A stretch of DNA of 53,085 bases from Candidatus Sumerlaeaceae bacterium (GTDB lineage Bacteria > Sumerlaeota > Sumerlaeia > Sumerlaeales > Sumerlaeaceae): assembly GCA_026418615.1 (NCBI GenBank), contig JAOAAY010000023.1, positions 1-53,085 of the forward strand, written 5' to 3'. The notes beneath the pieces were generated by a model. That model was not told where the DNA came from. It did not search any database and saw nothing but the letters and a program-made list of their open reading frames with translations. Position numbers and translations under genes: made by a program. This document shows, one piece after another, positions 1 to 8,614 of the stretch; the first letter of the stretch is position 1; each line of letters opens with the position of its first letter.

Positions 1-11
1 CGCCCCCGCCC

Positions 12-869
12 TTAGTGTCGCCCTGACTTTGGGTCGAGGGCGTCGCGCAGGCCGTCGCCGAGGAGGTTGAAACCGGCGACTGTGAGCAGGATGGCGAGGC
101 CGGGGAAGAGCGGCAGCCAGGTGTAAAACAGAATGTAGTCGCGCCCGTCGCTCAACATGTTGCCCCAAGTTGGCTGAGGGGGCTGCGCGCCGAGGCCAAG
201 GTAACTCAGCCCCGCCTCGGCGAGGATCGCCGTCGAGATGCGCAGCGTGCCGTACACGATCAGTGTGCCGGCGAGATTTGGGATGATGTGGCGCCACATA
301 ATGCGCGTATGGCCTGCGCCGGCCACACGCGCCGCCTCAATGTAGGTTTCTTCCCGCAGGGCCAGCACCTGCCCGCGTACCAGCCGCGTGTAAGCGGGGA
401 ACGACGCAAATCCCAGCGCAAGAATCGTGTTGTGCAGCGATGGTCCCAGCACGGCGGTCACGGCGATGGCCAGGAGGAGAAACGGGAAGGCCAGCATGAC
501 ATCCGTCACGCGCATGACGAGGGCGTCCCACCAGCCGCCGAAGTAGCCCGAGGAAGTGCCCAGCACGAGGCCGATGCTCATGCCGATGGCCACCACGACG
601 AGGCCGACGGTCAGCGAGATACGCGACCCGTAAAGCACGCGCAGGAAGACATCGCGACCGAGATAGTCTGTGCCGAACCAGTGGCGGGCGCTGGGCGGTT
701 CCAGCGCGTGGAGGAGATCTTGGGCGATCACGCGCTCCCACGGGGCGACGAAGAGCGAAAGGAGCGCGGTGGCAGCGAGCAACGCGACGATGATCAGCCC
801 GGCGACGGCTGCGCGATCGCGCCGCAGCCGCCGCCAAGCCAGCCCGAGGCTCAGCAGCAACTCCCTCAC
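12..869 (-). CDS. Oligopeptide/dipeptide ABC transporter permease (DppC/OppC family)
   Basis: Inner-membrane permease of a peptide- or nickel-type ABC importer, 285 residues, the usual length of the OppC/DppC family. After a short cytoplasmic N-terminus comes one membrane helix, then the family's periplasmic stretch (HWFGTDYLGRDVFLRVLYG) and five further helices. The cytoplasmic loop that contacts the ATPase (EAARVAGAGHTRIMWRHIIPN) is clear, as is the LSYLGLGAQPPQPTWGNML signature. The GTG start overlaps the stop of the upstream permease by 4 bases (GTGA), so the two are translationally coupled. The ATPase and substrate-binding subunits are not in the window; they may lie past the left edge, only 11 bases away. 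Substrate is inferred to be peptides from the carboxypeptidase upstream. Confidence 0.93.
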   Translation of the reverse strand: MRELLLSLGLAWRRLRRDRAAVAGLIIVALLAATALLSLFVAPWERVIAQDLLHALEPPSARHWFGTDYLGRDVFLRVLYGSRISLTVGLVVVAIGMSIGLVLGTSSGYFGGWWDALVMRVTDVMLAFPFLLLAIAVTAVLGPSLHNTILALGFASFPAYTRLVRGQVLALREETYIEAARVAGAGHTRIMWRHIIPNLAGTLIVYGTLRISTAILAEAGLSYLGLGAQPPQPTWGNMLSDGRDYILFYTWLPLFPGLAILLTVAGFNLLGDGLRDALDPKSGRH

Positions 870-1834
870 GCGGAGGCCTTCCCCCCGACGCGCACGCGCG
901 GATCGGCTGCCACATAAAGCATGTCCACAAACAAATTGATGGTCACATAGAGCACAGCCGCCAACAGCACGCCTGCCATCGCCATGGGCGCGTCACGCTG
1001 TTTGATGGCGTCCACCATGAGCAGGCCGATGCCCGGATACTGGAACACTGTCTCGGTGATGATGCTTCCCTCGAGCAGGGCGGCCACCGTCAGGCCCGAC
1101 AGAGTGATGAAGGGGATCAGCGCGTTGCGGAGCGCATGGCGCAGGAGCACAGCCCGCTCGCCCAAACCTTTGGCGCGCGCCGTCCGGACATAGTCGGAGC
1201 CCAGCACCTCCAGCAAGGCCGCCCGCAACACTCGAGTCAGCGCGGCCGCCGTGCCGATCCCCAGGGTCAGGGCAGGCAGAACAAGGTGTGCAAAATGGGC
1301 GCGAAGACCTCCCGGCGCCGTCAACGGCACATCCGACCGGCCTGCGGGCGGGAACCACCCGAGATGACGCGAAAACAGGATGATGAGTTCGATCCCCAGC
1401 CAAAAGGACGGCATGGCGAGAAAGACGAAGATAACGGACCGGGCGCAAGAGTCGAAGAGCCCTCCGGGCCGTCGCGCGGAGAGCACCGCGACAATGACGG
1501 CCAGCGTCGTTGCCACGAACATGACAATCACCGCCAGTTCCACCGTCGCCGGCAGGCGTTGGGAGATCGTAGCGGCCACCGGCCGCTTGGTGGTGTAACT
1601 GCGTCCGAAGTCGCCGCGCAGGACGCCACCCAACCAATGGACATAGCGCTCCGGCAGGGGCCGGTCGAGCCGCAGTTCCGTCCGGAGCAGGCGAATTTCC
1701 TCTGGCGTCGCCTCCGGCCCCAGCATCTGGCGCACGGGGTCGCCCGTGAGGGAAAGAAAAAGGAAGACAAGGATCGTCACCCCGAGCAGCGTGGGTATGG
1801 CTTGAGCCAGCCGCGCGAGGATGGCCGTTCTCAT
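866..1834 (-). CDS. Oligopeptide/dipeptide ABC transporter permease (DppB/OppB family)
   Basis: Partner inner-membrane permease of the same ABC importer, about 322 residues. It opens with the typical first helix (RLAQAIPTLLGVTILVFLFL), then LTGDPVRQMLG, the periplasmic region with LDRPLPERYVHWLGGVLRGDFG, and the EAA loop (VRTARAKGLGERAVLLRHALRN). The ATG at 1834 is preferred because GAGG sits 7 bases before it; a longer frame reaching 1888 lacks such a site and would add a non-membrane leader. It lies 64 bases downstream of the M14 carboxypeptidase on the same strand and overlaps the next permease by 4 bases, so peptide cleavage and peptide uptake are probably co-transcribed. Confidence 0.92.
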   Translation of the reverse strand: MRTAILARLAQAIPTLLGVTILVFLFLSLTGDPVRQMLGPEATPEEIRLLRTELRLDRPLPERYVHWLGGVLRGDFGRSYTTKRPVAATISQRLPATVELAVIVMFVATTLAVIVAVLSARRPGGLFDSCARSVIFVFLAMPSFWLGIELIILFSRHLGWFPPAGRSDVPLTAPGGLRAHFAHLVLPALTLGIGTAAALTRVLRAALLEVLGSDYVRTARAKGLGERAVLLRHALRNALIPFITLSGLTVAALLEGSIITETVFQYPGIGLLMVDAIKQRDAPMAMAGVLLAAVLYVTINLFVDMLYVAADPRVRVGGKASA

Positions 1835-1898
1835 GTCGTGGCCTCGTGGATCATTGCCGCATAGCCATGCCCGTGGTGCGCCGGGCAATCAAGCGCGG

Positions 1899-3260
1899 TT
1901 AGTATTGCGCCCACTCCCCGACGGCCGAGGGCAAGGGCGGAAGCGCGAAGTACTCGATCATGGCCTCGGCCATTGCGCGGCCCAGCGCCACATAGTCGGC
2001 ATCCGTAAGGTAGGCTGTCGAATTGACCCGTTCGTAGTAGTGCCCTTCATGGGTCATGGCCATCACGGCCTCGCCCCAATTGTTCCAGAAATACGATTCA
2101 ATGAACAGGTTGGGACTCAACTGGCTTGTTTGCGGCGCGAGATTCTCGAACAGCGGGGTCGCATTATTGAGAGCGTCAATGTAGCGCTGCTGGATGACCT
2201 CGAAATTCGCCGTCACGCTCGGCCGGATATGCTTGAAAAAGAAGGTGTCGGCGTAGTCGCCGACCGTGGAGTGCAAGTTGAGGGCTACCTCGATGGGGTT
2301 GGGACCGGCCATGAAGGCGTCCACCTTGTCTTTGATCAAGCCTACCTCCGGAATGCGGTACGGATTGGGCCACTGCCGTTCGGGATCAATGCCTTGGGAG
2401 TCCCAGCGTGTCAGTCCGAGGAAAACTCCGTCCACATTTTGGGTGGGCACCACATTGAAGATGCAATAGCGCCGCAGACGCCGACCTGTCTCGGAGTTTT
2501 CCAACGCCTTTTCGAGGATGCCCAGCATGGTGTGCGAGGCCGTCACTTCGCCCGCGTGGGCCCGAGCGTGGACCCACACGCGCCGCTTGCCCGTGTCGGT
2601 GGTCGCCGGGTCGGTCACCGTGACGAGCCAGAGATCTCGGTTTTGGAAACTCTTGCCCAAGATTTCTGTGGTGCCGCCCGTGCCTGCTGCCACGAGCGCC
2701 GACACCCGGTCATGGATTTCCTGATACCCCAGCGGGAAGAAGAACGCCACTTCGGCCGTGTTTTCCGAGGCTCCAAAAGTGAACACCAATTGTGTCAAAG
2801 TGGGAGCCTCTGCTGCGGTGGTGCGGCGGAATGGCCCGCCGTTGATGCTGATGACCGGACGGCGGTTCTGGGTGTGATCAATGTTGAGGGTCACGGACCG
2901 GCCGGCCACGCCGGTCATGCGGAAGCGGAACTGGTACTGGCGGTTGCCGAGTTCGCCGGGCTCGACATAGATCGTGCAGTTAAAGATATTGGTTCCCGCC
3001 GACGCCACGCCTGCAAGGCTGCCGTTGTCGTAATTCGAATCAAAGGTAATGCCTTGAATAGTAGTCGTGATTTTGTGCGACAGACTCAGGATCGGCGCGG
3101 TCTTCAGCACCCGGCGCGCGAAGTACGACGAGTCGGGCGGGATGAGCGCCTCCTCGTCGTCGGCGCGAGCCATCCGCGGCGCGAGCACCGCGAGGGCAAG
3201 TGCCACAAGCAGCAAGAGGAGGCGGTGGGCGTCCCAGCCGACAGACGCGCGATTGCTCAT
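1899..3260 (-). CDS. Secreted M14-family zinc carboxypeptidase (cytosolic-carboxypeptidase-like subgroup)
   Basis: Predicted exported metallocarboxypeptidase, 453 residues. Residues 12-33 form a signal peptide ending near ARA. A beta-rich N-terminal domain of the type found in CCP/AGBL-like M14 enzymes precedes the catalytic domain. Zinc ligands fit H235 and E238 in HARAHAGE and H330 in LNLHS; the general-base glutamate is probably in MTHEGHYYE near residue 420. The region matching the family's substrate-binding DLNR motif reads GIDPERQW, so the usual Leu-Asn is Pro-Glu, which may change specificity. The start has AAGGAA 7 bases upstream. It follows ccsA by 48 bases and precedes the peptide permeases, suggesting periplasmic trimming of peptides before import. 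Confidence 0.88.
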   Translation of the reverse strand: MSNRASVGWDAHRLLLLLVALALAVLAPRMARADDEEALIPPDSSYFARRVLKTAPILSLSHKITTTIQGITFDSNYDNGSLAGVASAGTNIFNCTIYVEPGELGNRQYQFRFRMTGVAGRSVTLNIDHTQNRRPVISINGGPFRRTTAAEAPTLTQLVFTFGASENTAEVAFFFPLGYQEIHDRVSALVAAGTGGTTEILGKSFQNRDLWLVTVTDPATTDTGKRRVWVHARAHAGEVTASHTMLGILEKALENSETGRRLRRYCIFNVVPTQNVDGVFLGLTRWDSQGIDPERQWPNPYRIPEVGLIKDKVDAFMAGPNPIEVALNLHSTVGDYADTFFFKHIRPSVTANFEVIQQRYIDALNNATPLFENLAPQTSQLSPNLFIESYFWNNWGEAVMAMTHEGHYYERVNSTAYLTDADYVALGRAMAEAMIEYFALPPLPSAVGEWAQY

Positions 3261-3308
3261 GGGGCGTTCCTTACCGGCCGGCGCTACGCACGCGCAAGCG
3301 GCAACGCA

Positions 3309-5267
3309 TCAGCGCGAGATGGGCTCCGCGTACGAATGCATGCCGCCCGAGAGCCCCGGCAGGAACGAAACGCCGAAGTAGGTGAGCAGGACCATGGCGA
3401 ATCCGACCATCGAGGCGATGATGCTGCGCCGTCCGGCCCACCCAAGGATCATGCGAAAGTGCAGATAAACCGTGTAGGTCAGCCAGGTGATGAGCGCCCA
3501 GGTCTCTTTGGGATCCCAACTCCAGGCATTGCCCCAAGCCGTGTTGGCCCACACGGCCCCGAGCAGGATGCCGATCGTCAGCAGAGGCCAGCCGACTTGA
3601 ATCGAGCGGTAGGTCAGGTACTCGAACACTTCTTTGCGCGGCAGGACGCCCGCCTTATTTCCTGTAAAATCTTTGAACAGGTAGAGCACGCTGAACAGGA
3701 ACGCAGCGAGGAACAGGGCGTAACTCACCAGCAGCGAGGTGACATGGTAGTTGAGCCACGGCGAGTCGAGCACTGCCACGAGCGGATCCACCTTGCGCAT
3801 GTGCAGGGGAAGCCCGTTGGCCAGTGTCATGAGCAGCCACCCCGTGAAAGCACTCGCGCAACCGATCCACCCCTGCCGGTAGATCGCCTCGAACACCAGC
3901 CCTACGACGCCAAAGGCGCCCATGGCAAAGACAACGGACTCGTAAAGATTGGACACAGGCATTCGGCCGCCCAACACGAACCGGATTCCAAGGGCAACAA
4001 TCATGGCCACGGTGGCCACCGTGTAGAGCGAGAAAGCCACGCCCCACGCCGCGCGCGAGCCTCGCACCGCGTTGGGCGATATCCCGGCCAACGGATCGCC
4101 AGCGCCATGTGAAGACCTCAGCACCACGGGTCCCGCGGCCATCGGCGACGCCGCGACGCCCGCCGCGGCCAGCGCCAGCACGGGCGGCGCATCCGCACGC
4201 GCCGGTTGCTGCTCGGCAACAGGCTGCGCGGCTGCGGCCTCGGTCGTCACGCCCCCGTCCGGGCTGCGCTTGACGGTCCAGAGGAATACCAGAAATGCCA
4301 GAAACGCCGCACCAAAAAGCCAGGCGGCCTTGGCAAAGGGATGATACACCGTGTTGATGTAGTCCAGCCGGCGCAGGTGCGGGGCCATCGCGCCCGGCAC
4401 GCCATCCAACGCGGCTGTGAGCCGGTTGGCTGCCGCGGCCACGGCTGACGCGTCGGCGCCCGCGGTGAATGCTGCCGCCAAGGCGTCGTCCAAGGCCACC
4501 GCTGCGGCATACGCGCCAGCGGATCGGTCCACGCGCGCGAGTTGGGACTCAACCTTCGGGTCGCCGGCCAGCGACGGGTTGCGAATGAGCGCCGCCGAGA
4601 CCCAGCGGTCGGGCTGGTCGGGCAGCGGGACCGTTTTGAGGTCGGATCTCAAATTGTAAAAGGATACCAAGTGGAACCGGAACCGGTCGAGTGCCTTGCG
4701 CGTCGGGGCGTCCAACCCCATGCTCTTGTCCGCCTCCTCGCCGCCCGTGAGGCCGGCCATGACCACCCGCTGGACGGCCGGGGTACGCATGACCCACACG
4801 GGACTCACCCGGTGGCGCTTGTCGGGGTTGAGGCCGAACAGCGCCGCGAGGCGCTTGTCCTCGACCATGAGCAGCGGCACATCCATCCAGCGCTCGGGCT
4901 GATAGGCCATGGACAGGATCGTAAACAGCGGATCCTGACCGCCGAGGCTCTTTTTGCCCGTGATCGCATGCAGCCGCACCCGCGCGAAGGTCCGCAGCGT
5001 CTGGTTCACGCCGTCCGACTGGACAGCCACCCGGCCGACCCCGCTGGCGTTAAGAGCCTGCTCGAGGGCCGGGTTGGAGTTGTCCTCCGCGCGCAGCGGC
5101 ATGGCAGGTTCCTGTGCGGCAGCCGAAACCGTCGTGGTCATTGCCGAGGGCGACAGCGTAGGGGCTTCCTCGCGCCGACCCGTATCCGCCACATACTGCG
5201 CTGGTGAGACCGTTGCGAGTGTCAGGCCAGCCACCAAGCCAGCAAAAAACGCGAGCCGAGGAATCAT
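3309..5267 (-). CDS. ccsA: Cytochrome c biogenesis protein CcsA with large periplasmic N-terminal domain
   Basis: System II cytochrome c maturation (heme delivery and ligation), about 652 residues, far longer than the roughly 250-350 of plain CcsA/ResC. Residues 1-25 form a signal peptide. A soluble region follows with a GRVAVQSDGVNQTLRTFARVRL motif, seen in extended CcsA proteins of some environmental phyla. A helix near residue 315 and an Ala-rich linker lead to the CcsA membrane core. The tryptophan-rich heme-handling motif (WGNAWSWDPKETWALITW) lies near residues 575-590 and is intact. No ResB/CcsB gene is adjacent. The ATG at 5267 is chosen over an upstream TTG because it begins the signal peptide. 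First gene of the minus-strand operon running to the peptide permeases. Confidence 0.87.
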   Translation of the reverse strand: MIPRLAFFAGLVAGLTLATVSPAQYVADTGRREEAPTLSPSAMTTTVSAAAQEPAMPLRAEDNSNPALEQALNASGVGRVAVQSDGVNQTLRTFARVRLHAITGKKSLGGQDPLFTILSMAYQPERWMDVPLLMVEDKRLAALFGLNPDKRHRVSPVWVMRTPAVQRVVMAGLTGGEEADKSMGLDAPTRKALDRFRFHLVSFYNLRSDLKTVPLPDQPDRWVSAALIRNPSLAGDPKVESQLARVDRSAGAYAAAVALDDALAAAFTAGADASAVAAAANRLTAALDGVPGAMAPHLRRLDYINTVYHPFAKAAWLFGAAFLAFLVFLWTVKRSPDGGVTTEAAAAQPVAEQQPARADAPPVLALAAAGVAASPMAAGPVVLRSSHGAGDPLAGISPNAVRGSRAAWGVAFSLYTVATVAMIVALGIRFVLGGRMPVSNLYESVVFAMGAFGVVGLVFEAIYRQGWIGCASAFTGWLLMTLANGLPLHMRKVDPLVAVLDSPWLNYHVTSLLVSYALFLAAFLFSVLYLFKDFTGNKAGVLPRKEVFEYLTYRSIQVGWPLLTIGILLGAVWANTAWGNAWSWDPKETWALITWLTYTVYLHFRMILGWAGRRSIIASMVGFAMVLLTYFGVSFLPGLSGGMHSYAEPISR

Positions 5268-5495
5268 TGAGTACCGCCACCGTTCCAATTAGCCAGTATG
5301 TTCCTCAATAATAGCCCGACAGCATGGGCATTCACCGGCGAGCGCCGACGGGCAAGGTTTTTGACGGGCGCATACGGCCAAGAGGCAAAGGTGGCCCTGC
5401 GAACCTGAAGACCGCCGGCGGCAAGCCGACGGACCGAGCCGATGGGATTGCGTCCGTGCTTGCTCCGCCGGGGGGAAATAAAGCAGAGAGTTTGT

Positions 5496-6827
5496 ATGGC
5501 GCCTTTCCGCACGCTGTTTCGCCAACTGGCTGTCTCCATTGAGTGGCGGGCATTGTTACTCATCGTGGGTCTGTTTGTGGCCGGTTATTTCTTGCCGGTC
5601 GGAACGGCCCGATTTGACGGCGCGGTGCTGGAGGGGCTTCATTTGGTGCGCACCTATGCTCGCGAGCATGTCATCATGTGTCTGGTGCCGGCGTTGTTCA
5701 TTGCGGGCGGCATTGGGGCGCTTGTGCGGCGCGATTCCGTCCTCCGGTATCTGGGGCCGCGCGCGCCGAAACCCGTGGCCTACGGCACCGCCTCCGTTTC
5801 GGGCTCGGTGCTGGCGGTTTGTTCCTGCACGATTCTGCCGCTTTTCGCGAGCATCTACCGCGCGGGCGGCGGACTGGGGCCCGCCTCGACTTTTCTGTAT
5901 GCGGGTCCGGCGATCAATGTGATGGCCGTCATCCTGACGGCACGCGTCCTCGGCATGGAGATGGGGGTGGCGCGCGCGACCGCCGCCATTGTGTTCAGCA
6001 TTGTGATTGGCCTGATGATGCATGCGATTTTCCGGCGGCAGGGTCCGGACGGGGAGATGCCTGCCGCGGCCATGCCCCAGACAGGCCCGCCCGCGCGCCC
6101 GCTGAGTCAGGTTGTTATCTGTTTGTCGGCTTTGGTGGGCATTCTAATCTTTGCCAGTCTGGGCGAGGGGGCTTCGGGCGATGGTTGTGCCGAGGGATCG
6201 TGGCCCGTAAAGTGGTATCTGACCGGCGCGGCGGCCGGTGTGCTCGCGCTGGCCTTGGTGGTCTGGTATGGTGCGCGTCCGGCGGTTGTGGCGGGTGTGT
6301 GTGCGGCGGTTGCCGCAGCGTCTATGGCGGCGCCCCGCCATCCCGAGATCGCGTTTGTGGTCGGCATCGCCGGACTGGGCCTGACGATGAAGACGGGCAG
6401 CGGCGACCTTGCGGTGTGGGGTCGGCATACTTGGGCGTTTACGAAGGAAATCGTGCCGCCGCTTTTTGCAGGCGTGTTTTTGGCCGGCGTGTTGCTCGGA
6501 CGGCCGGGGCATGAGGGGCTCATTCCGGGCGTCTGGGTGGAGCGTGCCGTGGGGGGCAACTCGCTCCCCGCCTGTTTTTTCGCTTCGGTTGCGGGCGCCC
6601 TCATGTATTTCGCCACCTGCACCGAGGTCCCCATCCTTCAAGGGCTCATGGGGGCAGGCATGGGCAAAGGCCCGGCGCTGACCCTGCTGTTGGCAGGCCC
6701 GGCTTTGTCACTGCCCGGCATGATGGTGTTGCGCGGCATTGTCGGCACACGCAAGACACTCGTCTTCGTCGCGCTGGTCGTCATCATGAGCACGCTTTGC
6801 GGGTTTTTGTTTGGCGCTTTGGGGTGA
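5496..6827 (+). CDS. arsP: ArsP/DUF318-type permease, first copy (organoarsenical or metal efflux)
   Basis: Multi-spanning inner-membrane permease, about 443 residues, of the family containing ArsP (efflux of trivalent organoarsenicals) and related Cu/Zn exporters. The conserved CSCTILPLFASIYRAG segment and the second-half LQGLMGAGMGKGPALTLLLAGPALSLP repeat are clear. It is longer than classical ArsP (about 300-350 residues), with two half-repeats of several helices. A GAGAG motif about 6 bases upstream supports the ATG at 5496. It is highly similar to the second permease at 7201-8583, so the pair arose by duplication. The next gene is arsR, 53 bases on. Substrate is inferred from the neighbours (arsR, arsEFG, arsC); copper or zinc export cannot be excluded. 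Confidence 0.85.
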   Translation: MAPFRTLFRQLAVSIEWRALLLIVGLFVAGYFLPVGTARFDGAVLEGLHLVRTYAREHVIMCLVPALFIAGGIGALVRRDSVLRYLGPRAPKPVAYGTASVSGSVLAVCSCTILPLFASIYRAGGGLGPASTFLYAGPAINVMAVILTARVLGMEMGVARATAAIVFSIVIGLMMHAIFRRQGPDGEMPAAAMPQTGPPARPLSQVVICLSALVGILIFASLGEGASGDGCAEGSWPVKWYLTGAAAGVLALALVVWYGARPAVVAGVCAAVAAASMAAPRHPEIAFVVGIAGLGLTMKTGSGDLAVWGRHTWAFTKEIVPPLFAGVFLAGVLLGRPGHEGLIPGVWVERAVGGNSLPACFFASVAGALMYFATCTEVPILQGLMGAGMGKGPALTLLLAGPALSLPGMMVLRGIVGTRKTLVFVALVVIMSTLCGFLFGALG

Positions 6828-6846
6828 GTCGCCGGCCTTTTTGAAT

Positions 6847-6864
6847 ATTTGGCCAAATTGCCAA
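6847..6864. promoter_or_regulatory. Palindromic operator candidate for ArsR
   Basis: The perfect 12-base palindrome ATTTGGCCAAAT (6847-6858) overlaps a second inverted repeat, TTGGC-N6-GCCAA (6849-6864). Both lie 16-34 bases before the arsR start, where a repressor of the ArsR family would bind. The site falls between the first permease and arsR, so it could control an internal promoter for arsR and everything after it. ArsR binding is an inference from position and symmetry. Confidence 0.5.
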
Positions 6865-6880
6865 GTAGACTGCCCAGTGG

Positions 6881-7204
6881 ATGATGGATCAAAAGACGCT
6901 CGAACGCCTGCTCGCCCGCACCGCCATCCTGAAAGCCATGGCGCATCCGACGCGGCTGCACATCCTTGAATGCCTCGGAGGGGGAGAGCGATGTGTTTGC
7001 GACCTTCAGCGCGAGGTCGGATCGGACATTTCGACGGTTTCGAAACATTTGGCCGTGCTTCGCTCGGCGGGGCTTATTCGGGACCGTCGCCAGGGCACGC
7101 AAGTTTTTTACTCGCTGCTGACTCCGTGCGTGCTCGACATTTTTGCCTGCGTGGAGCAGGCGGCATGTGCTGGCGCAAGACGGACCATTGAGGCGTTGTC
7201 GTGA
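6881..7204 (+). CDS. arsR: ArsR-family metal(loid)-sensing repressor
   Basis: Winged-helix repressor of 107 residues, normal size for ArsR/SmtB. The N-terminus has the typical KAMAHPTRLHILECL helix, the recognition helix is DISTVSKHLAVLRSAGLI, and the wing is RDRRQGTQVFYSL. Cys38 and Cys40 in ERCVCDL match the CVCDL arsenite-binding motif of plasmid-type ArsR; extra cysteines at 31, 83, 90 and 96 could complete a trivalent arsenic site. The start is the first of two tandem ATGs. It overlaps the following permease by 4 bases (GTGA). It presumably represses the genes from here to arsC and is released by As(III) or organoarsenicals. Confidence 0.93.
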   Translation: MMDQKTLERLLARTAILKAMAHPTRLHILECLGGGERCVCDLQREVGSDISTVSKHLAVLRSAGLIRDRRQGTQVFYSLLTPCVLDIFACVEQAACAGARRTIEALS

Positions 7205-8583
7205 GTGACCAGTTATCCTCGCCGGGGTCCGCTGCAGCCTCCGTCCGAGCGGCTGGCCCCACGGACAGCCGGACCGCCGTGCGCAGTCTGATCGCAGCCA
7301 TCGAGTGGAAACCTCTTGCGGCCATTCTCGCGGTTTTTCTTGCGGCCTTTCATCTGCCTGTTGGCACTCCGCGCTTTGACAACGCCGTGATGGAGTCGCT
7401 GCATTTGGTGAAATGGTATGCGCGCGAGCATGTCGTGCTGTGCCTGCTGCCGGCGTTTTTCATTGCGGGTGCGATCGGGGCGTTTGTGAGCCAGGCTTCG
7501 GTCATGAAATATCTTGGCCCGCGTGCGCCCAAAGTCTTGGCGTACGGCGTCGCCTCGGTGTCGGGCAGCGTACTGGCCGTGTGCTCGTGCACGATCCTGC
7601 CGTTGTTCGCCGGCATCTACCGGATGGGTGCCGGACTGGGTCCGGCTGCGGCCTTTCTCTATGCCGGGCCGGCCATCAATGTGCTGGCCATCATCCTGAC
7701 GGCGCGCATCCTTGGCCTTGAGATCGGCGTCGCGCGCACGGCAGGGGCCGTCATCTTCAGCATCCTCGTCGGTTTGCTCATGCACTGGATCTACCGGCGT
7801 GAGGAAGACGGCAAGGTCGCTGCTGCGCTGCTTCTTCCGGAGCCGCCCGCCGCGCGTCCCTTGCATCAGGTCATCTTATATTTTGCTTCCATGGTGGCCA
7901 TCCTCGTCTTTGCCAATTGGGGCAAGCCTGACTCGGCCAGCGGCGTGTGGCATGCCATTTACGCCTCGAAATGGCTGCTGACAGCGGGCGCGGCGACGGT
8001 GTTCGCCGTGACACTTGTTGTCTGGTTTGGTGCGCGGCCATGGAAGGTGGTTGCGAGCGCGGCGCTAGTGGCGGCTGCCGCGCTGGCGTTTCCCGGCGAG
8101 CCGATGGTGGCGTTTCTGGCGGGCACGGTCGGCCTTGCGATGGTCACTATGGAGCCAGAAGGCGAACTGGCGGAATGGGGTCGTCTGACATGGGGATATG
8201 CCAAGCAGATTATTCCATTGCTGCTGGGCGGTGTGCTTGTGGCGGGGCTTTTGCTTGGGCGCCCCGGCCACGAAGGGTTGATTCCTACGGCTTGGGTGGA
8301 GCGCGCGGTCGGCGGCAATTCGCTTGCCGCCAATTTCTTTGCGTCCGTTGCGGGCGCTTTCATGTACTTTGCCACGCTGACGGAAGTTCCCATCATGCAG
8401 GGGCTGATGGGTTCGGGCATGGGCAAAGGCCCTGCGCTCGCCCTTCTGCTGGCCGGCCCGGCCCTGTCACTGCCCAGCATGCTGGTTCTGTGCAGGATCA
8501 TGGGAACCGGCAAGACGATCGTGTTTGTCACACTCGTTGTGGTGCTCAGCACCTTGTGCGGTCTCATCTATGGAAATCTTTGA
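7201..8583 (+). CDS. arsP: ArsP/DUF318-type permease, second copy
   Basis: Paralogue of the permease at 5496-6827, 460 residues, with well over half of the aligned positions identical by eye. It shares CSCTILPLFAGIYRMG, the YLGPRAPKVLAYG loop, HEGLIPTAWVERAVGGNSL and MGKGPALALLLAGPALSLP. It differs by a Ser/Pro/Ala-rich N-terminal leader of about 30 residues and a more divergent central segment. The GTG start overlaps the arsR stop, with GAGG 7 bases upstream. Its tight coupling to arsR and to arsE, 31 bases downstream, makes it the better candidate for the organoarsenical exporter of this cassette; the outer copy may have a different substrate. Confidence 0.87.
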   Translation: MSDQLSSPGSAAASVRAAGPTDSRTAVRSLIAAIEWKPLAAILAVFLAAFHLPVGTPRFDNAVMESLHLVKWYAREHVVLCLLPAFFIAGAIGAFVSQASVMKYLGPRAPKVLAYGVASVSGSVLAVCSCTILPLFAGIYRMGAGLGPAAAFLYAGPAINVLAIILTARILGLEIGVARTAGAVIFSILVGLLMHWIYRREEDGKVAAALLLPEPPAARPLHQVILYFASMVAILVFANWGKPDSASGVWHAIYASKWLLTAGAATVFAVTLVVWFGARPWKVVASAALVAAAALAFPGEPMVAFLAGTVGLAMVTMEPEGELAEWGRLTWGYAKQIIPLLLGGVLVAGLLLGRPGHEGLIPTAWVERAVGGNSLAANFFASVAGAFMYFATLTEVPIMQGLMGSGMGKGPALALLLAGPALSLPSMLVLCRIMGTGKTIVFVTLVVVLSTLCGLIYGNL

Positions 8584-8614
8584 CTAACCGGTATCGCTCA
8601 AAGGAGATCACTGA

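Noticed and set aside
1821-4112. Plus-strand open frame of 763 codons opposite the carboxypeptidase and ccsA
   Set aside because: Antisense shadow of two well-supported minus-strand genes; composition (His/Arg/Gly-rich) is that of a reverse-complement frame.
5289-5495. Possible riboswitch (c-di-GMP or cobalamin type) before the first arsenic permease
   Set aside because: Some GC-rich inverted segments are present, but I could not match the conserved core of any riboswitch class on either strand.
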